64,000 nucleotides of DNA from Chitinophagaceae bacterium (lineage in GTDB: Bacteria; Bacteroidota; Bacteroidia; Chitinophagales; Chitinophagaceae). The notes beneath the pieces were generated by a model. That model ran no database searches. It saw only the letters and a program-made list of their open reading frames with translations, and was not told the origin of the DNA. Shown piece after piece: positions 45,770 to 58,150 of the stretch (positions are counted from its first letter, which is position 1; each line of letters opens with the position of its first letter). Location: the NCBI GenBank assembly GCA_018335935.1, contig JAGXRG010000057.1, forward strand, positions 62,001-126,000, given 5' to 3'. Made by a program: the position numbers and the translations under genes.

Positions 45770-47980
45770 TTACTTTATTTGTTCTTGTATTGTTTTAAAA
45801 GCAGCTACATTATCTCTATTAAAAACGGCTTTTGCTATTTCATTTTTTTCAGCTTTAGTTAAGTGAAAACTTAAACGTGCACGAGCATTTTCTTGTGTTG
45901 GAGAATATTGCCAACAAATAGTTTGTAAATGATCTTTAAAACTAGATGAAGCATAATTAATTTGACCAGCTTGATAATAATCTTGAAGATTAAACCAATT
46001 TTCTTGCAGTTGAGCAAAAGGTTGAGTTAGATAGGTAAAATAATCATTTGGTTTAGGTTTAACCCAATCGCTTTGTTCTCTATCGCGTATTTGTATTATA
46101 ACAACTTTTTTAGTATTGGTTTTTATCCAATCTTCAAAAACATTTAAAAATCTCAATGTAGTTTCAATGCCATAATTATCTCTAATTCCTGCATCCATTA
46201 CATCAATAACAGGTTCAGAAGGAAGCCAAACACTTGGTAAAATATAAGGATAGGTAGCATTCATTCTTAATGCAGAAAGTAATCTTAAGTTTGTGGAATG
46301 TTGTTTTTTAAAGAATGAAGTAAAATCAATAGCATCTGCATCGAATGATGAAATTTGTTTGTTTTGAATATTTGGTTTCATTAAAAAACGAGCCGGATGG
46401 CTTGCAATAATTAATTTTCTGGCATCTTGAGTAATTACTGCACTAAATAAAATAAATGGAATTTTGGCATTTTTCTCAGGTTCAATATAATCTTTCAACT
46501 GCTTATTTAAAATTCCTTCTGTATTAATATTCAATTGTTCTTCAAAAGCGTATCCTCTATCTTTTGTATAACTTAAACCATTGTACTTAAACTTTTGAAC
46601 AGGGCCAATAATATCTCTTGAAATAAAGGAAGAAAAAATTGGATTCAATAAATCGTTAGTAATATTATCTACAAATTTTTTTGTGTGGGCAATGTCTTTA
46701 TTTTTTCTATAAAATAATTCTCTATAATAAGTGGCACCTAACATTCCTCCAGATGCACCAGTTATGAACAGGGTTTTGTCCATCAAACTTCCCTTAAACA
46801 TACTATCTAAATGGGCTAAGGTATGCATAGTAAAAGTTGTACTTCTTAAACCTCCACCACTAGTATTAATAACATACATAATGGGCAGGCTTTCTTTTTG
46901 TTTTGCTTTCCAATTATTTAAAATTTGTAAATAATATTCTTTATCATCTTTAATATTTTGTTCAGAAGCTAAATCTTGAATTGAAGCTCTATTATACAAC
47001 GGCCTTTCTTTAAGGTTTTTGTACACCAAACCATAAGCTTTATTTCTTGGATCAACAATGTTTTTACTGAATAAAAAATTAACACCAAAATAAATTAAGG
47101 TAAGAATTACTAAGGTCCAGGTTTTAAAGAAAATTGTTATTGCTCCTATTACTGCAATTAAAATAGAAAAGAAAATTAATATACTTGATGCTGCAGGAAT
47201 TTGAAATAATTTTTCATCAGAAATAAAACCTAATCCTACTAAAAAAATAAATGCAATTAAGATAGCTAAAACTGCTGAAATGTGATTATGACTTAAAACT
47301 TTTACTAGAAACTCCTCGCTATAATGTTCAATATTTCTAGGTTTACGAATTTTAAATCTTGTAGACAAAAACCATTTTACTTTTAATATATTATCAGAAT
47401 AAGATTCTTCATTAGATTGATTCGATAATAAATATTGCTCGTTGGCCGATTTAATTTGATTTCCTAAAGAGTAATAAATGGTTTTATCGGCACTAAAAAA
47501 ATATGCTAAAGCTATTAATATTGAAAAAGTTAATCCACCAATAAAACTTAGTACTAGCCAAATCAGATCTGGTGTTGTTAATAATTCCTGATTTTTTTCA
47601 AAGCCAATAGTTTTAATAATATAATAAACAGAAAGTATAATGGGCAACAAAGAATTGTTTAAACAATACTTTAAAAAAGGATTGGTATTGGTAACTAAAA
47701 AACGTATTAAATTACTATTGAGTATAAACGTTGTAATGTTCCAACTCATAAAAAAAATACCAAATGTAAAGCCTACAATTGCTGTACTAAATACAGAAAC
47801 CTGATTAAAATATTCTGGTGCCAAAAACAAAGTATCTGCACCAAAATTTTCTAAAAAATTGCTGCTAATAGTTGCAAATAAAACATACCAAAACAGCAAA
47901 ATAAATTGATGTTTACGAAAGTGCAACACCAATAATTGTACAGGAAGTGAATACCAAATTGCATTCAAAATTTTAATCAT
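45770..47980 (-). CDS. Membrane-anchored patatin-like phospholipase
   Basis: This 736-residue protein joins an N-terminal membrane region of about eight hydrophobic segments (first 320 residues) to a patatin-type lipase domain. The oxyanion loop is SGGGLRST, the nucleophile Ser410 is in TGASGGMLG, and the catalytic Asp596 is in VMDAGIRDNYG, so the Ser-Asp dyad is complete. Patatins hydrolyse lipid acyl chains. Fusion to so large a membrane domain is less common. Five bases separate it from the MBOAT gene, so the two very likely form an operon. Confidence 0.85.
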   Translation of the reverse strand: MIKILNAIWYSLPVQLLVLHFRKHQFILLFWYVLFATISSNFLENFGADTLFLAPEYFNQVSVFSTAIVGFTFGIFFMSWNITTFILNSNLIRFLVTNTNPFLKYCLNNSLLPIILSVYYIIKTIGFEKNQELLTTPDLIWLVLSFIGGLTFSILIALAYFFSADKTIYYSLGNQIKSANEQYLLSNQSNEESYSDNILKVKWFLSTRFKIRKPRNIEHYSEEFLVKVLSHNHISAVLAILIAFIFLVGLGFISDEKLFQIPAASSILIFFSILIAVIGAITIFFKTWTLVILTLIYFGVNFLFSKNIVDPRNKAYGLVYKNLKERPLYNRASIQDLASEQNIKDDKEYYLQILNNWKAKQKESLPIMYVINTSGGGLRSTTFTMHTLAHLDSMFKGSLMDKTLFITGASGGMLGATYYRELFYRKNKDIAHTKKFVDNITNDLLNPIFSSFISRDIIGPVQKFKYNGLSYTKDRGYAFEEQLNINTEGILNKQLKDYIEPEKNAKIPFILFSAVITQDARKLIIASHPARFLMKPNIQNKQISSFDADAIDFTSFFKKQHSTNLRLLSALRMNATYPYILPSVWLPSEPVIDVMDAGIRDNYGIETTLRFLNVFEDWIKTNTKKVVIIQIRDREQSDWVKPKPNDYFTYLTQPFAQLQENWFNLQDYYQAGQINYASSSFKDHLQTICWQYSPTQENARARLSFHLTKAEKNEIAKAVFNRDNVAAFKTIQEQIK

Positions 47981-48112
47981 CTTTACTTTGGTTTGTGTTG
48001 CTCTTTATTAAACTTTAAAAAATATCATTCAACATTTTCATTTGAACTTGTTGTATTTAGAAAGCTTACTTTGCTGATGAAAGGTTAAGAGATCTATTTC
48101 AGTAAAGATAGA

Positions 48113-49168
48113 TTAATTTTTATTTGATTTTAAATAGAACAGATTAGCTACTAAACTCAACAATAAAATCATTCCTACTAATTGATGAATTAAGGCAAAA
48201 CTTTCAAAAATACCAAAGCTGCCTAAAACAATTTTTGGACTCAGCACAACAGATACTACTCCTAATATTACTTGAACAAAAACTAATAATAAACTAAGTT
48301 GATTTACTTTTTTAAGTTGTATAGTGGGTTGATTTTTTCTGATTTGAAAATACCACCAAATAACAAAAATAAATATAATATAAGCTAGTGTTCTATGTAT
48401 AAACTGAATGCCAATGGGATTTATGAATAAAGCTTCTATCAGCCCTTTATTGAAAACACCTTCAGGAAATAACATTCCATTTATCAAAGGCCAAGTTGGT
48501 GCAGTACTAGCAGCTTTTAAACCAGCCATAAATGCACCATAAATTAACTGTACACCAAATAATATTATTAAAATAATTGTAATTTTTTTTAATCTGGTAT
48601 TGTAGCTGAATTGCTCTTTATTTGAAATTAAACTCAACCCAAGGGTTAAGGCAAAACTGATGATGAGCATGGCAAAAATAAAATGAACAGAAAGTTTAAT
48701 ATGGTTTACATAAACATTAGCATCATTTAAACCACTTTTTACCATTATCCATCCTAAAGCTCCTTCTAAAGCACCCAATAAAACCAAAATTATTAATGGC
48801 TTAACCATATTAGGTTTTATGTGTTTTTTAATAATAAAGTAGATGAAAGGAATGGCAAATGCAATAGCAATTAAACGTGCCCAAAGTCTATGAAACCATT
48901 CCCAAAAAAAGATAAATTTAAAATCGTTTAACGTAAAATGATTGTTGATGTATTTGTATTGAGCTATTTGTTGATACTTTTCAAAGTCTTGCTGCCACTC
49001 TGTTTCAGAGCTTGGTAATAAAAAACCCATAATAGGTTTCCATTCAGTAATAGATAATCCCGAACCACTAAGTCGTGTGATTCCTCCAATTAAAACCTGA
49101 ATCAATAACATGCCAATTCCTATAAAAATCCAAGTGGCTACTAGCTTATTTGAACGATCTATTTGCAT
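48113..49168 (-). CDS. ctaA: Heme A synthase (COX15/CtaA)
   Basis: Heme A synthase oxidises the methyl group of heme O to make heme A for cytochrome c oxidase. The 351-residue inner-membrane protein has eight hydrophobic segments and the family opening GGITRLSGSGLSITEWKPI (residues about 28-46). Four membrane His residues for heme are in WFHRLWARL, VHFIFAML, IHRTLAYI and IHQLVGMI. No oxidase subunit gene is adjacent; DUF420, sometimes linked to oxidase assembly, is elsewhere in the window. Confidence 0.94.
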   Translation of the reverse strand: MQIDRSNKLVATWIFIGIGMLLIQVLIGGITRLSGSGLSITEWKPIMGFLLPSSETEWQQDFEKYQQIAQYKYINNHFTLNDFKFIFFWEWFHRLWARLIAIAFAIPFIYFIIKKHIKPNMVKPLIILVLLGALEGALGWIMVKSGLNDANVYVNHIKLSVHFIFAMLIISFALTLGLSLISNKEQFSYNTRLKKITIILIILFGVQLIYGAFMAGLKAASTAPTWPLINGMLFPEGVFNKGLIEALFINPIGIQFIHRTLAYIIFIFVIWWYFQIRKNQPTIQLKKVNQLSLLLVFVQVILGVVSVVLSPKIVLGSFGIFESFALIHQLVGMILLLSLVANLFYLKSNKN

Positions 49169-49222
49169 ATATCAATTTTAACTTTGCAAAGGTATTGATG
49201 CGTTTCAGTTACAACTAACTGT

Positions 49223-49230
49223 TATTTTTG
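49223..49230 (+). promoter_or_regulatory. Probable -7 element of rnhB
   Basis: TATTTTTG matches TAnnTTTG exactly. A TTG lies 25 bases upstream, a little far. The box covers the TTG triplet at 49228 that would be the longest in-frame start of rnhB, which favours the later GTG at 49249. Confidence 0.4.
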
Positions 49231-49248
49231 AAATGTGAAATTTATTTA

Positions 49249-49827
49249 GTGTTACAACTTTTTTATCAAGTAAAATTAATTGAAGCTGGCTGCGATGAAG
49301 CAGGAAGAGGCTGTTATGCAGGCCCTGTTTTTGCTGCTGCAGTAATTCTTCCTGAAAAATTTTATCATCCTTTACTAAACGATAGCAAACAAGTTAAAGA
49401 AAAAGATAGATGCTTATTAAGAGAGTTTATCGAAAATAATGCATTGTCTTATTCTGTAGCTATGATTGATGAAAAAGAAATTGATAAAATTAATATACTT
49501 CAAGCTTCAATAAAGGCCATGCATAAAGCAATTGAAGGCTTAACATTATTACCTCAGTTTTTATTGATCGATGGCAATCGATTTAAAAAGCACAAAAACA
49601 TTCCGTATGAATGTATTATTAAAGGAGATGGAAAATATGCCAGCATAGCAGCAGCAAGTATTTTAGCCAAAACTTATAGAGATGAGTTTATGCAAGAGTT
49701 GCATTTCCAATATCCCGAATATGCTTGGAACAAAAACAAGGGCTATGGAACTTTAACACATAGAAAAGCCATTGAAGCATTTGGCTTGTGCAAACACCAT
49801 AGAAAGAGTTTTAAGATACAACCTTAA
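49249..49827 (+). CDS. rnhB: Ribonuclease HII
   Basis: RNase HII cuts RNA in RNA-DNA hybrids and removes single ribonucleotides from DNA. From the GTG at 49249 the protein has 192 residues. It shows the family signature IEAGCDEAGRGCYAGPV near the N-terminus with the first Asp and Glu of the active site, then LNDSKQV and LIDGNRF with further acidic residues. A TTG start at 49228 is possible but lies inside a promoter-like box. The stop abuts that of the YrdC gene with no bases between. Confidence 0.94.
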   Translation: MLQLFYQVKLIEAGCDEAGRGCYAGPVFAAAVILPEKFYHPLLNDSKQVKEKDRCLLREFIENNALSYSVAMIDEKEIDKINILQASIKAMHKAIEGLTLLPQFLLIDGNRFKKHKNIPYECIIKGDGKYASIAAASILAKTYRDEFMQELHFQYPEYAWNKNKGYGTLTHRKAIEAFGLCKHHRKSFKIQP

Positions 49828-50436
49828 CTATTCGTTCCATTCACCTGCACCTAACCTCAGCACTTCAAAGTCATCCTTAGTACAATCAATAATGGTAGAA
49901 GGTGTAAAGCCTCCAATGCCTCCATCAATTACAATATCTACCAGCTTATTAAAGTTTTCATACATTAATTCAGGGTCGGTGTATTCTTCAATCATTTCAC
50001 CAGGAAGTGATGCAGATAATATGGGATGATTGAGTTCTTGAACTATGGTTCTAGCAATATTATTGTCGGGCACACGTAAACCAATGGTGCTTTTTTTTGA
50101 ATGCAAAATTTTTGGTACTTCTTTACTTGCAGGTAAAATAAAAGTATAGGGCCCTGGTAAGTAGTTTTTTAGAGTTCTGTACAATGGAGTCGAAATGCTC
50201 TTTGTGTATTTGCTCATTTCACTAAGATCATAGCAGATAAAACTTAAATTTGATTTTGCTATATCAATATTTTTAATTCTACAAATTCGTTCAATAGATT
50301 TTTGCTGATAAATATCACAACCCAATCCATAAATAGTATCTGTTGGATAAATAATTACACCCCCATCTGACAAACATTCTACCACTGTTTTAATATGGCG
50401 TGGGTTGGGATTGTCTGGATGAATGTGTAATAGCAT
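49828..50436 (-). CDS. YrdC/Sua5-family L-threonylcarbamoyladenylate synthase
   Basis: This enzyme makes threonylcarbamoyl-AMP from threonine, bicarbonate and ATP, the first step of the t6A tRNA modification. The 202-residue protein consists of the YrdC domain only, without the extra C-terminal Sua5 domain. It has the conserved GGVIIYPTDTIYGLGCDI opening (about 29-46), the KSNLSFICYDLSE segment and STIGLRVPDNNIA. A role as a YciO paralogue rather than the main t6A enzyme cannot be ruled out from this sequence. It converges with rnhB. Confidence 0.88.
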   Translation of the reverse strand: MLLHIHPDNPNPRHIKTVVECLSDGGVIIYPTDTIYGLGCDIYQQKSIERICRIKNIDIAKSNLSFICYDLSEMSKYTKSISTPLYRTLKNYLPGPYTFILPASKEVPKILHSKKSTIGLRVPDNNIARTIVQELNHPILSASLPGEMIEEYTDPELMYENFNKLVDIVIDGGIGGFTPSTIIDCTKDDFEVLRLGAGEWNE

Positions 50437-50497
50437 TTGAAAAAATATTTAGTAAAGTTATGCCACTTAAAATAGTTAATGTTTTACTTTTAACCAA

Positions 50498-50992
50498 ATG
50501 AAGTATCTTTTTATTATTAGACATGCAAAAAGCGACTGGAATAATCCCATTCTTTCAGATTTTGAAAGGCCATTAAATAATAGAGGAAATAAAGATGCAC
50601 CAGACATGGCTATTCGTTTGAAAGACAAAAATTTTGTAATAGACCAGTTTGTAACTAGTACTGCAAATAGAGCATTATCTACAGCTAAATATTTTGCCCA
50701 TGTTTATGGTAAATCTGAAAACGACATATTAAAGATCGATGAATTGTATCATGCATCACCTAAAATATTTTTTAGAACTATTGAAAAACTAAACAACCAA
50801 TATCATTCTGTAGCTATTTTTTCTCATAACCCGGGCATTACTGATTTTGTAAATATGCTAACTAAAACTCAAATTGATAATATGCCCACTTGTAGCATAT
50901 TTGCAATTTCTATACAAACAGAATCTTGGAAACTATTTTCAACTGCAAAAAAAGAATTTTTGTTTTTCGATTACCCTAAATCTATTCTCTAA
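50498..50992 (+). CDS. SixA-like histidine phosphatase
   Basis: This 164-residue protein fits the short histidine phosphatase family related to SixA, which removes phosphate from His residues of phosphorelay proteins. It begins with the RHG-type motif FIIRHAKSDW, where His8 is the nucleophile. It has ERPLNNRGNKDAP as in SixA and a second His in IFSHNPGI. The physiological target is unknown. It is followed 37 bases later by a LysE-like transporter gene on the same strand. Confidence 0.9.
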   Translation: MKYLFIIRHAKSDWNNPILSDFERPLNNRGNKDAPDMAIRLKDKNFVIDQFVTSTANRALSTAKYFAHVYGKSENDILKIDELYHASPKIFFRTIEKLNNQYHSVAIFSHNPGITDFVNMLTKTQIDNMPTCSIFAISIQTESWKLFSTAKKEFLFFDYPKSIL

Positions 50993-51029
50993 AAAAGCTT
51001 TACTAATATTGTAGCCATAAACCAACTGA

Positions 51030-53839
<2,810 letters not shown>

Positions 53840-53902
53840 TCAATATTTTAAACAAATTTGGTAAATTAACTCTTTTTAACTCAATATTAAAGCTACTTTT
53901 CG

Positions 53903-53931
53903 TTTGTCTTTTTAATATTCCCCTTATTTTG
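53903..53931 (+). promoter_or_regulatory. Possible promoter of bamA
   Basis: TTTG at 53903-53906 and TTATTTTG at 53924-53931 are 17 bases apart, one mismatch from the Bacteroidota consensus, 62 bases before the bamA start codon in the divergent gap from ligA. Confidence 0.35.
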
Positions 53932-53992
53932 CTACACTTTTTTAAAGTAGTTATCATATTGTCTCACAAAGACAATTAAAAAACAAAACTGA

Positions 53993-56731
53993 ATGTATAA
54001 GTTTTACAATTATTTTTTGCTTATTATCTTTTGTTGTGGCATTAGTTCTGTTAGCTTTTCTCAAGATAGTACAAAAGAGATTACTTCCTTAAATGTTGAT
54101 TTATTAAACATTTTTAATCAAAAGCAACCTAAAAAATATAAAATCAATAAGATTACTGTAACAGGTAACCAATATTTTGATGAAACTTTATTGACTTCAA
54201 TTGCCAATTTAGCTGTTGGTGATGAAGTTGCCATTCCTGGTGGAGACAATTTTAGCAAAGCCATTAGCAAACTTTGGGGTCAGAACTATTTTAGTAATGT
54301 TGAAGTTTATATTACCAATTTAGTAGGCAACAATATTGATGTAGAAATTGCTGTTACCGAAAGAGCTCGTTTATCGAACTTTACATTTGTAGGAATTGCA
54401 AAGGGTCAGGCAGATGAGTTAATGGGCAAAGTAGGTTTAATTAAAGGAAGAATTGTAACTGAAAACAGTAAACAAAATGCTATAGAGGTTATTAAAAAAT
54501 TCTATTCAGAAAAAGGATTTGAACGTTGCACTGTATTAATTCAAGAATTAAAAGATAGCAGTATTGCTAATGCAATTTCATTAAATTTTATAGTTGATAA
54601 AGGTAAAAAAGTTAAAATAGATAATATTGCTTTTGAAGGAAATAACGCTATTGATGCTATCAAGCTCAAAAAGCGTATGAAAGATACAAAAGAAAAAGGT
54701 CGTTTAACACTATATCCTCCTAAAAGTAAAGGAGGGTTTATTAAGCCTTCTACTTATTCGTTTAATGATTATTTAAAAGATAAAGGTTACTTAACCTACA
54801 GTTTAACTAAAAAAGTTTTAGACCCTTATGTAAGAATTAAAATTTTTCCTAGTGCAAAATTTGACGCAAAGAAATATGCCGACGATAAGGATAAAATAAT
54901 TGATTATTACAACTCCATTGGCCACAGAGATGCTGTTATTGAAAAAGACACAACATACTATAACGAAGCCGGTGATAAGAACATAGACATTAAAATAACC
55001 GAAGGAAGAAAATATTATTTCGGTGATATTTCTTGGAAAGGAAATACAAAATACAACGACTCTGTATTAACCGTTATATTAGGCATTAAAAAGGGAGATA
55101 TTTATAGCCTTGAAACCTTAAATAAGAAATTAGGAAAAGGTGGAGGACCCCCAGAAGGTGGCGATATTAGTGGATTATTTATGGATGATGGTTACTTGTT
55201 TTTTAGAAGTGAGGCCATAGAAACTGCTGTTTATAATGATACCATAGACCACGAAATAAGGTTATTTGAAGGACCACAAGCTACATGGAAAGAAGTTAAA
55301 ATTACCGGCAACGATAAAACTAAAGAACACGTTATACGTAGAGAATTAAGAACTTTACCTGGCGAAAAATTTGTTCGTAGCGATGTTATGCGTTCTATTC
55401 GTGAATTATCGCAACTCAACTTTTTCAACCCAGAAAAAATTACGCCAAATATTGTTCCTAATCCAGACGATGGTACTGTAAATGTTACCTGGCAAGTAGA
55501 AGAGAAAAGTAGCGACCAATTAGAACTTAGTGCTGGTTGGGGAGGAAATATTGGTTTAACAGGTACTTTAGGTATCAGTTTTAATAATTTTTCTATCAAC
55601 AGAATATTTCATAAAGACGCTTGGGACCCTTTACCAATGGGAGATGGTCAAAAACTCAGTTTCAGAATTCAAAGTAATGGTAGAGCTTTCCGCAGTTATA
55701 ATTTTTCATTTACTGAACCATGGTTAGGCGGTAAAAAAAGAAATCAATTCTCTATTTCTTTTTACGATACTAAGTTTTCAAATGCTTTTGATCCATTAAC
55801 AGGAACCTATACAAGTGCTGCAGCAAGTAATTCATTTATACAAACCACTGGTGGTGGTATAAGTTTAGGCAAACAATTAAAATGGCCAGATGACTATTTT
55901 TCACTTTCTGTAGGTCTAAACTTTGCCAGATATAGACTTAAAAATTATTTTATAGATAGAGTAAATCTTCCAGGATTTAACAACGGTTTTTCACATAACT
56001 TAAGTATTAAAGCTGCTATTCAAAGATCTTCAATAGATCAACCCATGTTCCCAAGAAGTGGTTCTAGCTTCTTACTAAGTTTACAAGCAACTCCTCCATA
56101 TTCTTTATTCGATAAAAGCATTGTAAAACAAGATAATCCTTACAAATGGATAGAATATTATAAAACACGTTTTAATGCAGAATGGTATATTCCTTTAACC
56201 AAGCCTGTAGGAGAAGATAATAAACAATTGGTATTAAAAGCTGCTGCTAAATTTGGTTTCTTAGGCAGATATAATAATCAATTAAATATTTCTCCTTTTG
56301 AACGTTTTCAGGTTGGTGATGCTGGTTTAACCAATCAGTTTGCATTGTTGGGTTATGATATTATTGCTCATAGAGGTTACCCAGTTTATCAAACTTCTAA
56401 CCCGAAAGTAAATCCAGAACAAACTGGTGCTAGCGAATATTTTACAATTTTTAACAAATACGTTTTAGAGTTACGTTATCCATTAAGCTTAAATCCAAGT
56501 AGCACTATATATGCAGTTGGTTTCTTAGAAGCTGCAAATGGTTGGTATAGCATGAAAGAATATAATCCTTTTAAGCTAAGAAGATCAGTTGGTCTTGGTA
56601 TGCGTTTCTTTTTACCTATGTTTGGATTGCTTGGATTTGATTATGGCATAGGATTAGATAGATATGCACCAGGAACCAGTTTAAAAGATATGAGCAGATT
56701 TACCTTTATGCTAGGTTTTGAAGCAGAATAG
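53993..56731 (+). CDS. bamA: Outer-membrane protein assembly factor BamA
   Basis: BamA folds and inserts beta-barrel proteins into the outer membrane. The 912-residue protein has a signal peptide (ending SVSFSQ near residue 24), five POTRA domains (about 45-500, with KINKITVTGNQYFDETLL opening the first) and a C-terminal 16-strand barrel. The barrel holds a typical SFTEPWLGGKKRNQF segment and ends FTFMLGFEAE. It is longer than the E. coli protein, as usual in this phylum. Two ompH/skp genes follow. The customary uppS gene upstream is missing here. Confidence 0.94.
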   Translation: MYKFYNYFLLIIFCCGISSVSFSQDSTKEITSLNVDLLNIFNQKQPKKYKINKITVTGNQYFDETLLTSIANLAVGDEVAIPGGDNFSKAISKLWGQNYFSNVEVYITNLVGNNIDVEIAVTERARLSNFTFVGIAKGQADELMGKVGLIKGRIVTENSKQNAIEVIKKFYSEKGFERCTVLIQELKDSSIANAISLNFIVDKGKKVKIDNIAFEGNNAIDAIKLKKRMKDTKEKGRLTLYPPKSKGGFIKPSTYSFNDYLKDKGYLTYSLTKKVLDPYVRIKIFPSAKFDAKKYADDKDKIIDYYNSIGHRDAVIEKDTTYYNEAGDKNIDIKITEGRKYYFGDISWKGNTKYNDSVLTVILGIKKGDIYSLETLNKKLGKGGGPPEGGDISGLFMDDGYLFFRSEAIETAVYNDTIDHEIRLFEGPQATWKEVKITGNDKTKEHVIRRELRTLPGEKFVRSDVMRSIRELSQLNFFNPEKITPNIVPNPDDGTVNVTWQVEEKSSDQLELSAGWGGNIGLTGTLGISFNNFSINRIFHKDAWDPLPMGDGQKLSFRIQSNGRAFRSYNFSFTEPWLGGKKRNQFSISFYDTKFSNAFDPLTGTYTSAAASNSFIQTTGGGISLGKQLKWPDDYFSLSVGLNFARYRLKNYFIDRVNLPGFNNGFSHNLSIKAAIQRSSIDQPMFPRSGSSFLLSLQATPPYSLFDKSIVKQDNPYKWIEYYKTRFNAEWYIPLTKPVGEDNKQLVLKAAAKFGFLGRYNNQLNISPFERFQVGDAGLTNQFALLGYDIIAHRGYPVYQTSNPKVNPEQTGASEYFTIFNKYVLELRYPLSLNPSSTIYAVGFLEAANGWYSMKEYNPFKLRRSVGLGMRFFLPMFGLLGFDYGIGLDRYAPGTSLKDMSRFTFMLGFEAE

Positions 56732-56743
56732 TAAATTATAAAT

Positions 56744-56771
56744 ATTGAACAAGGAATAACGAATGTTGAAG
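56744..56771. repeat. Heptad repeat array after bamA (4 x 7 bp)
   Basis: ATTGAAC, AAGGAAT, AACGAAT and GTTGAAG are consecutive 7-base units that share GAA at positions 4-6. They lie 12 bases past the bamA stop, in the 98-base gap before the first ompH gene. The units are more diverged than in the other arrays. Confidence 0.55.
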
Positions 56772-56829
56772 TTAAAAATTAAAGCTTAATTTCTTAGGGC
56801 CTTTGTGGCAATAAAATAAAAAACAAATT

Positions 56830-57342
56830 ATGAAAAAAATCTTATTTCTTTTCTTAAGCATTACACTATTTACATTAGCATCAAATGCTCAACGCTATGC
56901 TGTAATTGACACTAAATATATTTTAGAAAAAATTAAAGAGTATAAAGACGCTGATACAAAAATTCAACAAATTGCTAATGAATGGCAAAAAGAACTCGAC
57001 GATTTACAAGCTGAGTTAGATAGAATGTACAAAAACTATGATGCTGAGCAATATATGCTTACCGACGAGCTTAAGAAAAAACGTGAAGCCGAATTATTCA
57101 ACAAAGAAAAAACGTTAAGAGAATTACAAAAAAAACGTTTTGGCTACGAAGGTGATTTGTTTAAAGAACGTCAAAGATTAGTTAAACCTATACAAGATAG
57201 GGTGTACAATGCTATTCAAAAATTAGCAGTAGCACGTGGCTACGACTTTATTTTAGACAAAAGTGAAGGGATTACAGTTATATTTGCCGACCCAAAACTC
57301 GATAAAAGCGATGATGTTTTAAGAGAGATGGCCATTAAATAA
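56830..57342 (+). CDS. OmpH/Skp family periplasmic chaperone, first copy
   Basis: Skp-like chaperones bind unfolded outer-membrane proteins in the periplasm and hand them to BamA. The 170-residue protein has a signal peptide (ending SNAQ near residue 20), the family opening RYAVIDTKYILEKIKEYKDA, a long charged coiled-coil (about 45-120) forming the tentacles, and a C-terminal domain with GYDFILDKSEGITVIFADP. It follows bamA, as expected, with a second copy 73 bases downstream. Confidence 0.92.
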   Translation: MKKILFLFLSITLFTLASNAQRYAVIDTKYILEKIKEYKDADTKIQQIANEWQKELDDLQAELDRMYKNYDAEQYMLTDELKKKREAELFNKEKTLRELQKKRFGYEGDLFKERQRLVKPIQDRVYNAIQKLAVARGYDFILDKSEGITVIFADPKLDKSDDVLREMAIK

Positions 57343-57415
57343 TAAATTTTTTTATCAATTATTAATAACAAAAAAACACCCGTAATATTAGAAAAGCTAA
57401 TCGGGGAAATTAACA

Positions 57416-58018
57416 ATGAAAAAGGTACTAACATTATGTTTTGTTTTTGCAGCAAGCTTCTTAATCAGTAATAACTTAAAAGCACAACAAGTTAAAATTG
57501 GCTTTTTTGATGAACAAGCAGTTTTAGCTTTAATGCCAGGAATTGGTAAAGTTGATACTTTATTACAAACTTATGTGTCTGACTCTTTAAACCCTCGTAG
57601 AGATTATATTTTAAGCGAGTTAAAAAGAAAAGACAGCACTTTAAGAGCCGATTCTGCTATAGGTAAACTAACACCACAAGTTAAAGACATTATGCAAAAA
57701 GAAATGTCTCAAGACTTCTATACTATTCAAAACTGGCAACAAATTCAACAAGAAGCTATCCAAACAAAACAAGATCAGCTTTTGTTACCATTTCGTCAAA
57801 AAGTATATGGTGTATTACAAGATATAATTAAAGATCAAAAATATACGCATGTATTTAAGCCTACTGAAGTGATTTATGCAGAAAAATCTGATGATATAGC
57901 TTTAAGGGTTTTAGCTGGCTTAAAAATTCCTTTACCTAAAGAAGTTGCTGATGCTATTAAAGAAGCAGGTATTTCTTCAACTCCTGCTCCAGTAAAACCA
58001 GCAGCTCCTAAAAAATAA
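57416..58018 (+). CDS. OmpH/Skp family periplasmic chaperone, second copy
   Basis: This 200-residue second Skp-like protein has a signal peptide (ending LKAQ near residue 23), the opening VKIGFFDEQAVLALMPGI and a helical middle part that is less charged than in the first copy. The C-terminal tail is rich in Pro and Ala (STPAPVKPAAPKK). It probably works alongside the first copy and BamA in outer-membrane protein folding. An intrinsic terminator follows. Confidence 0.9.
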   Translation: MKKVLTLCFVFAASFLISNNLKAQQVKIGFFDEQAVLALMPGIGKVDTLLQTYVSDSLNPRRDYILSELKRKDSTLRADSAIGKLTPQVKDIMQKEMSQDFYTIQNWQQIQQEAIQTKQDQLLLPFRQKVYGVLQDIIKDQKYTHVFKPTEVIYAEKSDDIALRVLAGLKIPLPKEVADAIKEAGISSTPAPVKPAAPKK

Positions 58019-58038
58019 TATTGAAACTTATTATACCA

Positions 58039-58066
58039 AAAACCTCCATCAACATGGGGGTTTTTT
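58039..58066 (+). terminator. Intrinsic terminator after the ompH pair
   Basis: AACCTCCA (58041-58048) and TGGGGGTT (58055-58062) form an 8-bp stem with one G-T pair and a 6-base loop, followed by a T-run. It lies 22 bases past the stop and probably ends the bamA-ompH-ompH transcript. Confidence 0.8.
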
Positions 58067-58098
58067 ATTGCAGTAAACTTATCAAATAAGCAATTGCT

Positions 58099-58106
58099 TA
58101 CTTTTG
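58099..58106 (+). promoter_or_regulatory. Probable -7 element of metG
   Basis: TACTTTTG is an exact TAnnTTTG match, 44 bases before the metG start codon and after the terminator. The nearest TTG is 28 bases upstream, farther than ideal. Confidence 0.4.
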
Positions 58107-58150
58107 CTAACTTAAACAATAAGATTACAATTAGTTATTAGATCAAAACA

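Noticed and set aside
55231-55599. A 122-codon minus-strand open frame inside bamA
   Set aside because: It is a shadow of the bamA frame and has no start context or family match.
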